From NCBI GenBank assembly GCA_021307315.1, contig JAJSPD010000101.1, forward strand, positions 79,531-143,530: DNA of 64,000 nucleotides, written 5' to 3'. Below the pieces are notes generated by a model. That model worked only from the letters and a program-made list of their open reading frames with translations. It made no database searches and was not told the DNA's origin. The DNA is from Bisporella sp. PMI_857 (taxonomy: Eukaryota > Ascomycota > Leotiomycetes > Helotiales > Helotiaceae). Position numbers and translations under genes: made by a program. The first letter of the stretch is position 1. Each line of letters begins with the position of its first letter. Below are positions 44,110-56,410 of the stretch, one piece after another.

Positions 44110-46758
44110 TCATCTCATTTCGAATTGCCGTTCCTCGATTGGATTACTTTCCTTGTCATCTTGTTCCACTGCCTCGCCATCCATAATTCCATAAACAAAA
44201 CACTCTCCCACAAATGTCCAGCAGTTGGAAGCTTTGTCTTCTCTTAGTATCACCGGTACAGTGCAGCCATACAGAATACATATCGAATCCCCAGGTTCTG
44301 ATGTGGGAGGAGCCAGCCCTGATAGCTCTCGGTCTTTTGATACCAGAAATTTGCGACCTGATATTACGCTTTGGACACGACGTAGGAAATCCACTACTAG
44401 CATCGCACTATCTTCGTACAGCTTGATGATCTCATCTACATTGATATCCATTCCAATAGGTGTATCTACGAGACACTGCAAGAAAGCCCGGTAATACCAA
44501 GATGGGGCATTGCAGCCAATATCATTGCGGTCAGCGACGAGAGTCCTCCAGAAAGAGTCGGGGACATAGTCTAAATCATTGATGATGGAACAACCTCCAA
44601 GCTGTAACCATTCGTGTTTGATTCTCCCGACCTCGGATGTGCTTCCTAGTCTTGAGATCTTGTCGAGGACGAAGCCCTTGACAGTTAGAGATTTGCGATT
44701 CTCATCTTGCTCTGTGAACTCGTACACTAAATCTCTCGGCTTTGAAGCATTGTAGTGGTGTTTGTCCGGCATTCCAACAAACATCTCTGCTTCGGAGTTG
44801 ATGTTAGACGCCTTGATCCAGGACGGATAGGCAGGCTCCTCCGGTGGGCAGGGACTCGCCCTAAGAGAATAAATTAGTTTCCCGTTTGGTGGATCTCTAG
44901 GGTTGAATGAATCCCGGAAGCTCCCCAACAGAACATTGTATAAAAAGTGATGTTAATAGAACTTACCATCGACGACAGAGTATATCTAATGAACCAGATT
45001 TTTTTAATACATAATCTACAAAGTTTTGGTAGACCTCCATTGTAGTAGCTTCATAGTCGATTTTTAGCTTGGGATCCGTGTCCTCATATGCGTCCTTCGC
45101 AAGCGCCAGCAGTGCATATATTTTATCACGAGAATTTTCTACTTCGTGATTGCCCGAGAGTGAGACCTAAAGACCTCGGAGTTAGTCTCCATATTAATAT
45201 ATCAGATTTTGCGGGACGTAAATGTTCTTCCAAACGACTTCGATAAAGATATCTTACCAATGTCTCCAAGTCAAACAAATGCTCAACTCTGCCATCCTTG
45301 CCAAAACCTATTGATTCAATACCTGTAGAACGCTGCCGAACATCCCGAATACGTAAAGTATTTGTAGTCACATCCACGAAGCGTTCTGCCAGGATGATTT
45401 TGGGATCATCTAAGGCCCTATAGCCTCGACGGAGGCGATTGAATAGACTCGATATCTGCGATCGTCGACAGGAGAACATGGCGACAGCATCCACAAAATT
45501 GGAGTAATGTATTGCTGACTGACTTGAGATGAGGGTCACTTTCTGCTTTTGTGATATGGTCAATTCATGTAAAAGCCACAGTCGACTGAAAACCTCGTTC
45601 TTCAATAGGAGCACAAAGTCCGACCATTTATCGATAGTATTGTCGTCCTGAACAAGCTTATCAATGCTGTCAGGTTTGATAATCTCAGAAATGAAGTCAA
45701 ATGCGGCCTTCAGGTAGAGATCCTCTCCAAGCCAAAAGCACAGATTATTCGCGAGATAAAAGATATGCTGCTTAATCGTTCGCTGTTGATTCATCTCCGC
45801 TTTATTGTCCCACTTGAGGCAAAGAGCGTCTAGCCAGAACTTTTTGACCAGTTTAGGATGTCGTAAGCTCTTCAATATAGTTCCCAGGTGTTGTTTGATT
45901 TTCTTGGGACGACGTGAGTTGATATCATTTTCAGATTCCTGAAGCAGTATTTCGGCGTCCGGGCTGGAAACGGCTTCCCATCGATGTGACACCACCTCGT
46001 AGTCCGGTTTGGGTGTATCATAAATAGATACTTCACTAAGCCAGCAGATTAATGGGGCGTCTCTCCTACCTGGTGCAATATGTATAAGCCGAAAATGGTC
46101 CTGCTTCAGGTCCTGAATAACAAGTTAGCATTGTGTATGTTCGGGCCTTTGCACGAAACAGTAGATTATGATATGTATAGCTTTATATGAGACAACGGAA
46201 AAAGCTAAACGCATAGCATAGGGCTGTTGGACGTCTTCTGTGGTGAAGCAACAGAGACGAAGATCTACGCCTGAGACAGCATCATACCCTAAACTCGCGC
46301 AGTCTGTAGGAAAGTACGTTTGTATGGGAAAAAAGTAAGAAAAGAAAGCGGACGGACCTTATATCCAAATGCCAAAGACTCCGGCACAGGTTCCTTCCCT
46401 TGTGCATGTACTCTCTTCCGAGCCGGCAGTGTTGGAGGAGGCCGTTCGTAAGGTGCGATCTCCCGCTTCACATCCTTCTCAGTTAGCGAGTCATCGCTAT
46501 CATCCGCAACCTCAGGATCTGGTCTAGCCGAAGGAGAGGTGCTTTTCGCGCCTCTTCCTGGCTTGACCTTGTTTTTCCCCCTTTTGTTCTCATTGATCTC
46601 AGGCGGAGAGCTGGAACCCAAATCACAGTATTAGCTCATCTGGTGAATTTATCGTTGACTTTGCAAGATTAATTATCTACTCACCATTCCAAGGGGTGCG
46701 GACGATGTTTTAGACAACGTTCGCATTTATCTGGCCACTCACGGTCTTCAGGGGAGCA
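44110..46758 (-). CDS. HET-domain (heterokaryon incompatibility) protein, five exons seen
   Basis: Exons 46758-46685, 46610-46358, 46112-45258, 45166-44967 and 44920-44110 join in frame to 730 residues; the first exon is not identified. The N-terminus has a Cys pair context (WPDKCERCLKHRPHPLEC) and a charged linker. The HET domain (PF06985) follows: DYEVVSHRWEAV, LVKKFWLDALCLKWDNKAEM, ANNLCFWLGEDLYLK, FSRLWLLHELTISQKQKVTL, NSRDKIYALLALAKDA. The C-terminal part is typical: SLDILCRR, AYPSWIKAS, LTVKGFVLDKISRLG, DSFWRTLVADRND, GDSICILYGCTVPVILRE, WTFVGECFVYGIMDGEA. Donors include GTGAGT, GTAAGA and GTAAGT; the 245-bp intron from 46357 uses an unusual GTCCGT. HET proteins mediate non-self recognition and can trigger cell death on fusion of unlike strains. 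This is the best preserved large gene of the window. Confidence 0.88.
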
Positions 46759-49700
46759 CTGTATCCGTCAGTCCCCTCCTATGAATATTGCTTGAGTGTA
46801 GATCGTCGACCCATTTCCAAAATGTCAGAATTGACCAATACATTGAAAACTGCTTTGCTCTAGAGAACTTCTTTCCAGTCTTGTAGGGGGTGGGTTCGGG
46901 AGGACGTGTCACGCGTTTTCACACAAGAACAGTCGCTTTCCTCAAACAATTCGATACTGGGCTTGTAACTTGAGCACCATCTTTGAACACATTGATGTGC
47001 TCAACACATCGAAAGAGGCTTATCACACGAGAACATAGCTTCGGGGATATACTTTACCTTCTTCCTTGCGCGGCGACATTGCTTACACTTCCGCAGATTC
47101 AACTTCCGGCGCTTGCCTGTGTTGCCACCTTCAGTATCGCTGACCATAGTATCGCCGTTCTAGCAACTTCGTATTTCCTCGGAGTTAGCATAGATCACAT
47201 TTTCTCAGGGTATGCATAGTTAAGCAAGTGCTGTCGAATTGGATTACTGCCGTGATTGCTTAATCGAAGTCAAAATTGTGCGCAATTAAATCTTGATACG
47301 TGAGTCTTTGATAAACAGAAACGGGATTACGCTACTAATATAGTGGCTGCTTAGCGAGAGTTAGAAACAGTGGCTCATGTGAAGTTTGTTCTTGGCACCC
47401 TTGACATGGCTGCCTATTCCTGGTCATCGTGTAGAGTGGACCAAACAGTCTACTCTAGTACTGTTTCGACTGGATGCAGGCAATGAAGACACGAGCCGAG
47501 TTTGATCACCGAAAGTCTTTTTTGATATATTCCTGATCGCAGCCCGACGATCGCATGGGTGACTGAAAGCGGATAATAGATTGGTGGCCATTAAAAACGG
47601 CCTTGAAATGTGAAATGAGTTCCTGCTTGGCGTGATTCGCTCGTGCGATTAGCGGGATGTTACCTAAAGTAGCGCCACTGAATCATCCATAAGAGGCACT
47701 TGAGCTATCATTTGTTGAGAGCGAGATATTAGGTGCTTAATTCCTTTTGTATTGAGAACCAATTTCGCCATTTTACGTGCACAATGCAATCCAGAGGACG
47801 TGATTGAGCGTACGTCAAGACTTCTGACGGAATCATGCAAATGGAAACCTCTCCCACTGCCACTGTGTGTAGAAATGGCGGCGATCGAGGAACAGACTGG
47901 ACTACTGCACTAACGATGGCACCAAGGAGGTAAATTGATGCCAGAATCATTGTCAAAAAATAACGAGAGGCAGTTCATCGAGAGTCCCGTCGAGAATCCC
48001 ATTGCGGCTTATTCCTAAGAAGTAAGTCATCCCCTTCCTCTGATTAAGATGTCATCAATGATACCCTGCTCTGGATGACAGGCAACATCACAACCTCTCT
48101 TTCGGACTTCCGGTCATCGTGGTTTCGGTAGCCTGCAAGATCTCCGCATTGCCAAAGCGTGTCAGAATTGCAATCGCGCTCAGAGGCTGTAGTTTTTGCG
48201 AGAAACACATCATGCCCGCTTAGCATGAAAACCTATCGCTAGTGCAACTACGATAAGACTACTATGTAACTATGTTCCACAAGACTACGGCCGATCGTGG
48301 AACGCATGGTGATATACCCAGGACCACTCAATGTCGTTTATTTCCTCTACGATATCAGCAGCTTTGTATTTTCTCCTTTGCTTTATCAAAGAGAGGTCAT
48401 GACGAAGATAAAGAGACGAGACTTGACGGGGATACTATTGGACGGTGAGGAATCCCTGGTCTTGAGTAAAAGGCTAAATTTCACAAGGACATAGAAACCA
48501 AGACAGCGAAAGGGAGACGTGCTTGTGAAGAAGTCGAGGATAAAGAAGTCTCACGTCCCACCAGCGTCCTCACAACTCATCTCCACCTACGAATTCTCTT
48601 GGATTTCCCACAATGATGACTCCACCACCGATTCGCAATTCTAGCCGCAGAAACAGCAACAAGGATAACACCAACCAGTCTTATTATTTCTCTACGTGGA
48701 ACTATGTTCGTCCTAGATTGATTCCGTGAGGACAGAACAGGAGTACGAACCGGCGATGACCAAGACACTTTCGAAATTGCAGGGCCATGGCACTATTAAA
48801 CACTCTCCAAGCCACTCCCCTTCTATGACTGCTCCCCAGCAGATGACCCAGGCCAGCGATAATGAACAATATTTCGGATCCGTAGCGCAGCTCCTGGACC
48901 TTACGACCCGATGCTCGGTATGGTGCACTTCCCCACTCAGTTCACCTTTGATACTAGCTCGATGAGATACATATATCCGAAGAGCATTGTATACCCACTG
49001 TATAACTAGATCAGCTTGATGATTAAGACGACGATACAGCACCGTGAATCCGCAGCAAAGTCGCCGCAGTCGAGCTTGACGCGATCGCCTGATCGAGTGA
49101 TGACGTAGCGGTCGCAAGAGCACCGTAAACCGGTACAGTAATCCCACAGGGAAGAGGCTTCCAAGGGCGAGCTGGAGCCAAGGGAGAAGAGATAGAAGAG
49201 TCAACTGAGCATGCTGGGGTGGAGCTGTGCTTCACTCGTCTTTTATCAGGAGGGGTGGCACTGAAGCGGCGGATGAGCTGGCCGACAGCAGCGTGGTTGA
49301 TGGCGATGTTTTGAGTCTCGAGGATGTGCTTTGTTTTGCGTGGGGAGACTGGCTTGGTGACACGATTTGCCAGACGAAAAGCGGGCGGCCCTCGGGAATG
49401 TCGTGTGGAGAGTGTGGGATTGCAACGCAAGGAAGATGGTTGCTCACTAAACCTCTGGTGCTTCTCTTTGCTGGAGGGGGACTCATATGAGACGTTGCGT
49501 CCACCGATGATAGACTAGACTGCGGCTAGTAATATTTCGGATTAATTACGAATGGCATATAATATACCTAATTGGTTATGCCGTGGATAAGCTAAGAGAG
49601 GTCGTAATAGGGCCAGCTAACGCGGTTGATAAGCTGGGAAGGAAGCCGAGATGAAAGAACCGGTGGAAGTGTTAAATGTCGGAGACAGTAGATTAGTTGG

Positions 49701-51030
49701 GGGAGGGAGAAAGCAGTGATGCGGCAGCGGATGTCGTGGGTGATGGAAGCAACGTGGAAGTTAGTGGTGATAGTGGAAAAGTCAGGAGAGGTGATGGATA
49801 TTGGCGGACGTAGTGGGAGATGCGGAGGGTAGAAGCATGAGCAAGCTGGCAAAAGCGTGTAACCAATGGGGAACTGGCGGCGGTGGTAAAAATGGTGGTA
49901 AGGTAGGACTGGCGGCGGGGTGAGGATGGGGCACCGCAATGGTCAATCCCTACCAATTTAGTGACACAGCAGAGTAGACAAGTTGATGTTATAGTAGGAT
50001 TCGCCGGGCAGAAGTGGCCTCGCACTAGATTTCGAATAGGGTACCTGATGCGAGGTAATCGCCAGGAAATCTAGTTGAACGGACCAGTTTATGACTTGTA
50101 GATGATGGAACCCTCTCCACCGGTTTGCCCACTGAACGCCAACCATTTCTGCAGTGGTCTTCGTAGTCCTTGCACAGGCATTCGCAGTTTCCTTTCCGAA
50201 GTAATTTGCGGCATACGTGACCGTTATTTCTTCCCAACATTAATATCCCTCGTCGCTATTACTTCACCCCTGATGCCAGTCGTGGTTAGTCGAGAGTTTG
50301 CCATGCAGTCATGATTTGAAAGACTTGCTGGTCCAAATAAGTAAGAGACGGCCTGTTTCGAGTCGTCTCCACGATACTGAAGTCATAACCCCTCCGATTA
50401 AGGCTAGCTTCTTCCTCCGCTGTCAAGATAGCCCGTATCCCGCAAAGATGTTTGATCTCTTCACCCTTATAATAGGTACCCGGGAAATTATCGCTGCCTC
50501 ATGAGTATCTATTACATAACGATTTGTGCTCGAGATCTGGAAAGGGCAGTCGGCAAGGAAAGCCTAAGGTATGCTCGCAGCAGGTACCGGAATCCCTTCC
50601 GTTCCGCATCCGAAATGAGTGTGACCAAGAACCTCTGGAGGCTAGGGAGCATGAGTAGCTGGCGTTCCGCCTCTACAAGACCTTTTTCTTGAATAACATG
50701 TCCCGTAATATTGATATTACGCTTTGTTGGTTCTACAGATTGATGCATTGTTATCGCGATACTTTCGAATAACCCCTTTATAGTTTGGCTGGATATTGTT
50801 AGATGTGCATGAAAAATCCAACTTATCCGCAAGACTTACACCATCCACGAGCAATCGGTGAGAATATCGTTGAACGTCCCTAGCTGCCGGAGAGAGAGGC
50901 GATGCATACTCGCCATTCGGGGTAGGGCAGATACAGCAGTACCACAGCCTGTGAATATTTGACAGGCCAACGTAAGTCAGGCTAATCTGCATGTAAGCAC
51001 CCTGCTGTATCTAGATTGAAGGGGGCTACG
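46759..51030. other. Long stretch without a recognised gene
   Basis: 46759-47000 should hold the first exon and promoter of the HET gene. Elsewhere only unconvincing frames are seen. 47950-47729 (minus) is a 73-residue frame with a hydrophobic start (MILASIYLLGAIVSAVVQS) that could be a small secreted protein. 49504-48713 (minus) holds overlapping Ser/Pro-rich frames on both strands. 49592-50025 (minus) is Pro/Ser/Thr-rich and low complexity. 50512-50992 (minus) contains two frames of about 100 codons. None has a recognised domain or clear splice signals. Confidence 0.35.
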
Positions 51031-51033
51031 TAC

Positions 51034-51882
51034 AGAGGACGAGGCGATTGCATCACAATCTCCTAAAAGTATATAATCGAAAAGAGGTCTCAATAATGAT
51101 GCAGGCTTCTCTTTACTGATCCAAACTGCAACGCCACCACTACGCTAGCAGCTTTGCATAGTCTAGTAACTATTGATCGAGGCCCATCCCTCTCCAACTT
51201 CGTGCCAGCCACCAACACGAGGTCGGGGCGCATTGCCACGTCACGCTTAACAGCTTCTACAATCTCATTTCATCGGGGTGAGATTCGCCACACAAAAGAA
51301 CGTCTGGTTTCAGTCTGCCGATACTCAGTGGGCGCTTCCCAACAAATGATGAGCCCGATTCCTTTCCGTGCACTCCTGGCATCCTGGTAAATCGGTACCC
51401 TGGAGCAATTCAGGCACGAGCCACGGACCTGATTGCATTTCTGGCATCTCATCTGATCAAGCCGGCCATGGAGTCGTACCGTCTTGGCTTCGAGGGCTGG
51501 TAATCGTTGCTCTACACAATCAAAATTTTGAGTAATATGATGCAAAAGACGTTGTTCGTGTGCTATGTTGTCCATTAGCCTGTGAAATGGTGTTGGTATA
51601 CACGAATCCGATTGGAGATGCTCCAACAATTTGAGTATTGTCGAATGAAACCGACTTATGTCCTGTGAAAAGAAGTACAGCGAGCGATCAAATGGAGCCA
51701 TCCCGGACTTTCGCAGCTCTTGAAATGTTGGAACTGGGTCTAATCAGCATAGGGTAGATTATTCATGGATCGTGTTCAACTACAGCCTGCATTCGTTGAT
51801 ATCCCTGCCCCGCTGATTACCACAATCTTTTCACTCGATCGCAAAAGCTCCTCACTATGATGGCGTTATCAGATGCTGTCAT
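51034..51882 (-). pseudogene. Sirtuin (SIR2-family NAD-dependent deacylase), frameshifted as assembled
   Basis: The minus strand gives the whole SIR2 motif series. Exon 1 (51882-51784): MTASDNAIIVRSFCDRV, then KIVVISGAGISTNAG with the GAGIS glycine loop. After a 44-bp intron: PVPTFQELRKSG, LLHHITQNFDCVEQRLP (TQNxD), TVRLHGRLDQMRC with the catalytic His, zinc Cys pairs CQKC and CLNC, VGKRPLSIGRLKPDVLLCGE, SHPDE, IVEAVKRDVAMRPDLVLVAG, GVAVWISKEKPASLLRPLFD. Frame breaks occur at T4 51828-51831, T3 51363-51365, T3 51268-51270 and near 51135. All three run-associated breaks are single-base. The motif set resembles fungal Hst-type sirtuins, which act on chromatin. TQNFD replaces the usual TQNID. 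Either a recent pseudogene or a real gene with assembly indels. The C-terminal end is not fixed. Confidence 0.8.
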
Positions 51883-53280
51883 TTGAGGCGGCGACGCAAT
51901 CTTTCGACCCTCGCTGCCTCTTCTTCGGCTTTTCTGAATCAGAGCCATCAATTATTATCGGCTACTCTATCCAATATTAGCAGGACACGATACAATGACA
52001 TCCGGGGATCAAAGTACTTCGAGATTCACCCAGCTTATATGCTTTCGTCTTCTCTGATTGTGGTGCACCACCCAAACCACTACCTCATAGTTTCCGTTGG
52101 CATTGCTGGTCTGAATTGTGCTTCCATCGCGGCCGACTTTCACGGATTTAATAGCCATACCCAATTTTTTGGAGATTGGGAAGATGGATCCCATGAATGA
52201 ATGAAAGGTATGCCTACATACTTATAGTTAAGCAGAGTGGTGGAGACTTCATCACATGCGCTCGGTTGTAGAACTAACGCATTAACTTCACCCTGTCGTC
52301 TCGCATCCTAGATCCGCCACCATTTCTATATCAGGGCCTCTTATGGTCCAGGCAGCGTGTCCAAAATAGAGAAATTCTGCTCGTAGCCCATTTTGGAAGG
52401 GCCGTACAAGATCTTATGCATTGGCTGCACTCAACAACAATTTGTCCGGGATAAGTCAAAGCGCAAAAAGACCAGACCATTTCAGTAAGTCACACCATCA
52501 CTTAGGTTTATAGCTATAATTGAACTATGCCAGCCTCACGGCATATTCATGCTTTTGCTGCGGCTGCTCAGGATCTGACAGTGCCGGAAAAAATGATAGG
52601 TACTTTGACTTTAAGTTACCCAACTTCTGAATTTCGACGTTCGTTCAAACTAACCAAATCTGCTTTCTTCCAAGAACGAGCGAGGACCGAGAAAGAACGG
52701 AGAGCAAAATCTTGATGATTTGAAGGATTTAATTGCCGAATTCTATCAAATAGCAAGAATAGCGCTGGATGTCCATTCCTATTGTGAACTATTTCTATCA
52801 TCGTGGCTACCGAATCTGGTGAGGCCTTAGCAGATAATCCAAAGTCCATACCGCCCGCTGCAGCTTCATTTTCACCTATACCTTACGGCGCTAGCGTTTT
52901 CCTTACTAAGAACTCAAACACTTTCCACCTTGCTATAGGACCTTTTTATTTCACGCAGGGATGGACGTTACTGAGAGCATTGAGGGTGACCTACCGCATA
53001 GTCCGACTCTTGAGTTGTGCCATTCACTTTGTTTCCCGCGTTGGCGAGACTTCAACTCATAAGGGGGTCAGTACACCAGTGGGTGTCAGGATTCGTTACG
53101 CACAAGCCACCCCCTCTCGAAATACCCTCTACTAGATTTAATTCGCAGAAAGCAATAATAAATTATTTTCGTTTGAAATTCTAATTTTCGGTCGACTGCA
53201 TCTCACGGGTCGCCGGGCAGACTAGTGATTTTACTTAGTATGCTCGTTAGCGTCAGGTGTAAGATGTGTCGATTGTTCTT
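51883..53280. other. No gene recognised
   Basis: Frames on both strands (51883-52200 +, 52009-52194 -, 52803-53135 +) have no recognised domain. A segment near 52578-52625 (AGGTACTTTGACTTTAAG) resembles one near 59080 (AGGTACTTTGACTTCAAG) and may mark a diverged repeat. Confidence 0.35.
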
Positions 53281-53285
53281 GTGTT

Positions 53286-53363
53286 CTAAGCTACGTGTCG
53301 CGAAGAGGTTGCAGGTCCCGAGGGGACCCACAACTCTTCACGTGACTAGTTACATGGGTTCCA
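53286..53363 (+). repeat. LTR-like interspersed repeat, copy 2
   Basis: Nearly identical to 2849-2926 (CTAAGCTACGTGTCGCGAAG through GACTAGTTACATG and GTTCCAACA). The left extension beyond this block is not shared, so at least one copy is truncated. Confidence 0.7.
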
Positions 53364-54068
53364 ACACTAATAGAGAAATACTCCAGAGCCTCTATAACGC
53401 CCTTGCTAATTAAATCTTGGAAATTTTAGATAGTTGCGTAAAAAGAAGTACTTGAAGTTAAGTCCATTTTTTTACATCGTAAAATGCGTAACGAATCCTA
53501 ACACCACTGGTGGTAGAATAACTCGCTTATGAAAGGGGTTAGGGAGCCGCTTAGTCAGCCATATTAACTCCCTGGAAGAGACCCAGTTTCAATAATTTAA
53601 AACCCTTAAGGAAAGGTAATATCAATTTAACTTAATACAGGTGCTTCCAGTAGATATAGCTACCGAAATAATTGGTTCCCGCCCTACAATTACAAGCTAT
53701 TAGTATATCGGCCGGGGAGTGGGGAAGATGGCGGTGTGATGTTTGGCGAGGTGCCACTGACCAGGACCCTAATGCCTATTGGAATTTACCGAGTTAGCGA
53801 CTTGCAGCCTGCCTTGACTGTAAATACAGGGCAGGTTGTGCTTTAGAATCCACTAGATGCACATAACTTGATCAGCCAATAAGCGGCCCTCGTAATTGAC
53901 GGCAATAGTATATTAACCAAGCACTGAAATAGATGGCAGCCACACTCCACAAAAATTCCGTCTCGTCGATAATATGAGGCGAATTGGTGAGTTACTCCCC
54001 GTGGAATACGTAGGTCTAAACTAGGCCACGATACAGTCAAGAACAGAAGCGAGGTAAATGAAGATACA
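53364..54068. other. No gene recognised
   Basis: AT-rich sequence with an 81-codon minus-strand frame (53843-54088) of no recognised family. The right end is probably the 3' flank of the next gene. Confidence 0.35.
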
Positions 54069-55336
54069 CTAATGTGTTTTCCGGCCAAGCCTGCTTAACA
54101 TATCCCTATCAATATCACTCGCCCGATACTCTATGTTGTCAGGCGTCGTGGGATGAAGTCGCTCACTAGGATAATATTTTTTTGGTGGAGTTCGAGACTG
54201 GGACATTAAAAGTAAAAGTGGCAGCCCCGAATTTGAAGAGATGCGCGAATGAAGGGCTGTCTGTTGTAGACCAAGGCCATCTGCCTGAATTACGGGGGTA
54301 GGTGCAGATTGTCTTCGGCTGCTGGCCTTCTGGCACTGCCTTGACAATGATGAAGCTGACCTGGAATTGGAGGAGGCAATATTGAAGGATGAGGCTGTTT
54401 GCAACGGCGTTTGTGACTCCCTTCAATTCTCTCAACTTTAAAACTACCACATAGTTCTGTTAGAGGTACAGGAGTATCGGATGGCGAGTCAGCTGTCGTA
54501 GGTGGAAATTGTCGCAAAGGCTGCCCATGTGCACCATAGAGTTGCTGGACATTGGGCAACAATAAATGAACACCTCCGTTTGAATCAATACCCATATTTT
54601 GCATGGGAGGGTATGCCAGGTGAGCTAGAACGTATGCCTGTGGTTTGCTAGAAACAGGGACAAAAATGCATTCTTGTTGGAGTCGTTGGCAATTTGTGCA
54701 ACGCCGCTGGGCGGCGCTTTCTCCAGATTCAGAGCATTTAATCTAGGAAAAAGTTAGCTACGATTCAACGGCCAGTACTGAGGCTGGTTTTAACAAAGAT
54801 ATTTTCCAAACAGGTCAATCAGTCATGACCAAGCGTCTACCACCTCTATGGAAGCTCATCATAGGACTCGAAATCCTCTTCTTATGTCCTGAATACAAAA
54901 CTCAAAAAGGAAAAGCAGACCCTGCGCTTATGTATATTACTGTTCATAAAGAGCAACCTCTTACCTTACGTCTCCTACAATATCTGCATGCAATTGCAGC
55001 CCTTTGTCTCGGTACCGACTGTGTGGATAGAATACGCCTGAATCCATCCCCGCTATCACGTTCACCTCTGCCATAACCTGGTGGTAGTTGTTGACCATCT
55101 GTGTAAGAACCTTGAAGGTTCACTCTTGAGTCCTGAGGATACCCATCTCGCTGCAGGAACTGAGCGTCATAAGATGCTGAGGGTAGTATGGCACGGCTAT
55201 TTGAAGTGGAGGCCTCTTGGTAATATGGTCTTGTGTGTTCATACCCCTCTCCTGATGGTTGAAGGCATTGGTATTTGGCAACATCGCGCATATCCTGCAG
55301 TGGACATGGTCGGTCGGGTTGATTTAAATGGGACAT
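54069..55336 (-). CDS. Zn2Cys6 transcription factor
   Basis: Exon 1 (55336-54965) starts at ATG 55336 (MSHLNQPDRPCPLQDMRDVA) and ends at a GTAAGA donor after AIACRYCRRRK. Exon 2 begins at 54742 after a GCTAAC...CCTAG acceptor with IKCSESGESAAQRRCTNCQR, then LQQECIFVPVSSKPQAY. Together they give the six-Cys pattern C-x2-C-x6-C-x11-C-x2-C-x6-C, split by a 222-bp intron as is common in this family. The frame then runs to a stop at 54290. One extra base in the T3 run (plus 54410-54412) would lead instead into a Ser-rich tail (TASSFNIASSNSRSASSLSR) ending at 54069, which looks the more natural C-terminus. No Fungal_trans middle domain is present. A nuclear regulator with unknown targets. Confidence 0.8.
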
Positions 55337-56239
55337 GTTCAAAGAGATTACCACGATTTCTGCCTTCGAGCGGTCGAGCAATGAGGAAGTTCGTTATGCT
55401 CGAAACTGAATTCTCGTAAAACCCATTGGAGAAAGTTCAACCGTCGACGGAATTGGTGGACGCTGTTCTTTGCTGGCACAGAACAGGATGAGGGAATGAG
55501 TCGATCGACTAGACAAGACAACGTCGAACTCATCCACAGAGAGTTTCCAAGAGCTATACTACATGCTAAAAGCCGCACATTATTTATGTTTAATTAAGAT
55601 TTAAGTAGCCATCAACGTGGCTGTGTGGATTTTCGTTGATAGAAGGAAACTAAATCACCCTTCCACGGCCAGTGGACCTAGTCGCCCCTGACGTCCCGCC
55701 CGGGATCGCCCTGGAATTCCTCTAGCTGGCTCTACAGATACCTAGCAAGGTCTCGATTGCTTTGGGCTTAACTTGGTTCTCTCGACACGACTCTTGAGCC
55801 TACTCCAACGTTTACGTGCCTGAATGGTGGCGAGACTGTAGCACGCCGGACGTTCCTAACTCGAATAGTGTTGGGATACAGGGACTATCGATTTCGGTGA
55901 GCCGTTCAGGTAATTTCCCGAGTAGAGTCTTGGACTGCAAAGCTACTTGAACAGCATGTTGCTCAAGGGTACGGTAAGGTTTTCCTTGGCTGAGATCCGC
56001 GTTGGAGGACCTGCACAAAATGGCACATGGTGGGAGACGGCACAACGCACAATATCAATCCACGCCAAGCGGCTACTGGGTGGCAAGTTCTTTGCTCCAG
56101 GAACTCGCTTCGCGCTGTTTCGGCACAAGTCGCTGCCGGGTTAATCCTGCTTTGCGTTATATTCTTTGCGTGTTTCTATTTTTCTTACAAATTTCATTAT
56201 CATTGCAAGTCTCAGATATTCGAGGCTCAAATTGAAGTA
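55337..56239. other. 5' flank of the Zn2Cys6 gene; no other gene recognised
   Basis: A 77-codon minus-strand frame (55812-56045) reads PYRTLEQHAVQVALQSKTLL and PERLTEIDSPCIPTLFELG, which looks protein-like but is not recognised. It may be an isolated exon or a relic. Confidence 0.35.
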
Positions 56240-56410
56240 CAGTAGAACCTCTATATAAGAATACCATCGAGACCATGAAATCATAAGAATATAGCCAGGT
56301 ATTCTTATACAGAGGTAATTTTTGGCCTGTTAAAAAAAAGGGGACCTAAGAACGTATTCTTATTAGCCAGGTATTCTTATGTAGAGTATTCTTATATAGA
56401 GGTTCTACTG
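56240..56410. mobile_element. Pogo/mariner-type MITE, 171 bp
   Basis: Inverted ends CAGTAGAACCTCTATATAAG and its reverse complement, with TA on both sides (56238-56239, 56411-56412). The interior repeats the motif GTATTCTTAT several times on both strands. No coding capacity. The ends differ from the 6548 MITE, so it is a separate family. Confidence 0.9.

Noticed and set aside
46215..46307. Extra HET exon inside the 245-bp intron
   Set aside because: An acceptor-like CCTACAG and open frame exist, but including it puts the flanking exons out of phase, while skipping it keeps phase.
48713..49504. Overlapping Ser/Pro-rich frames on both strands
   Set aside because: All frames are similarly open and of low complexity; no domain and no start or splice support.
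49592..50025. Pro/His/Thr-rich minus-strand frames
   Set aside because: Composition follows the purine-rich plus strand; two frames equally long, none with a domain.
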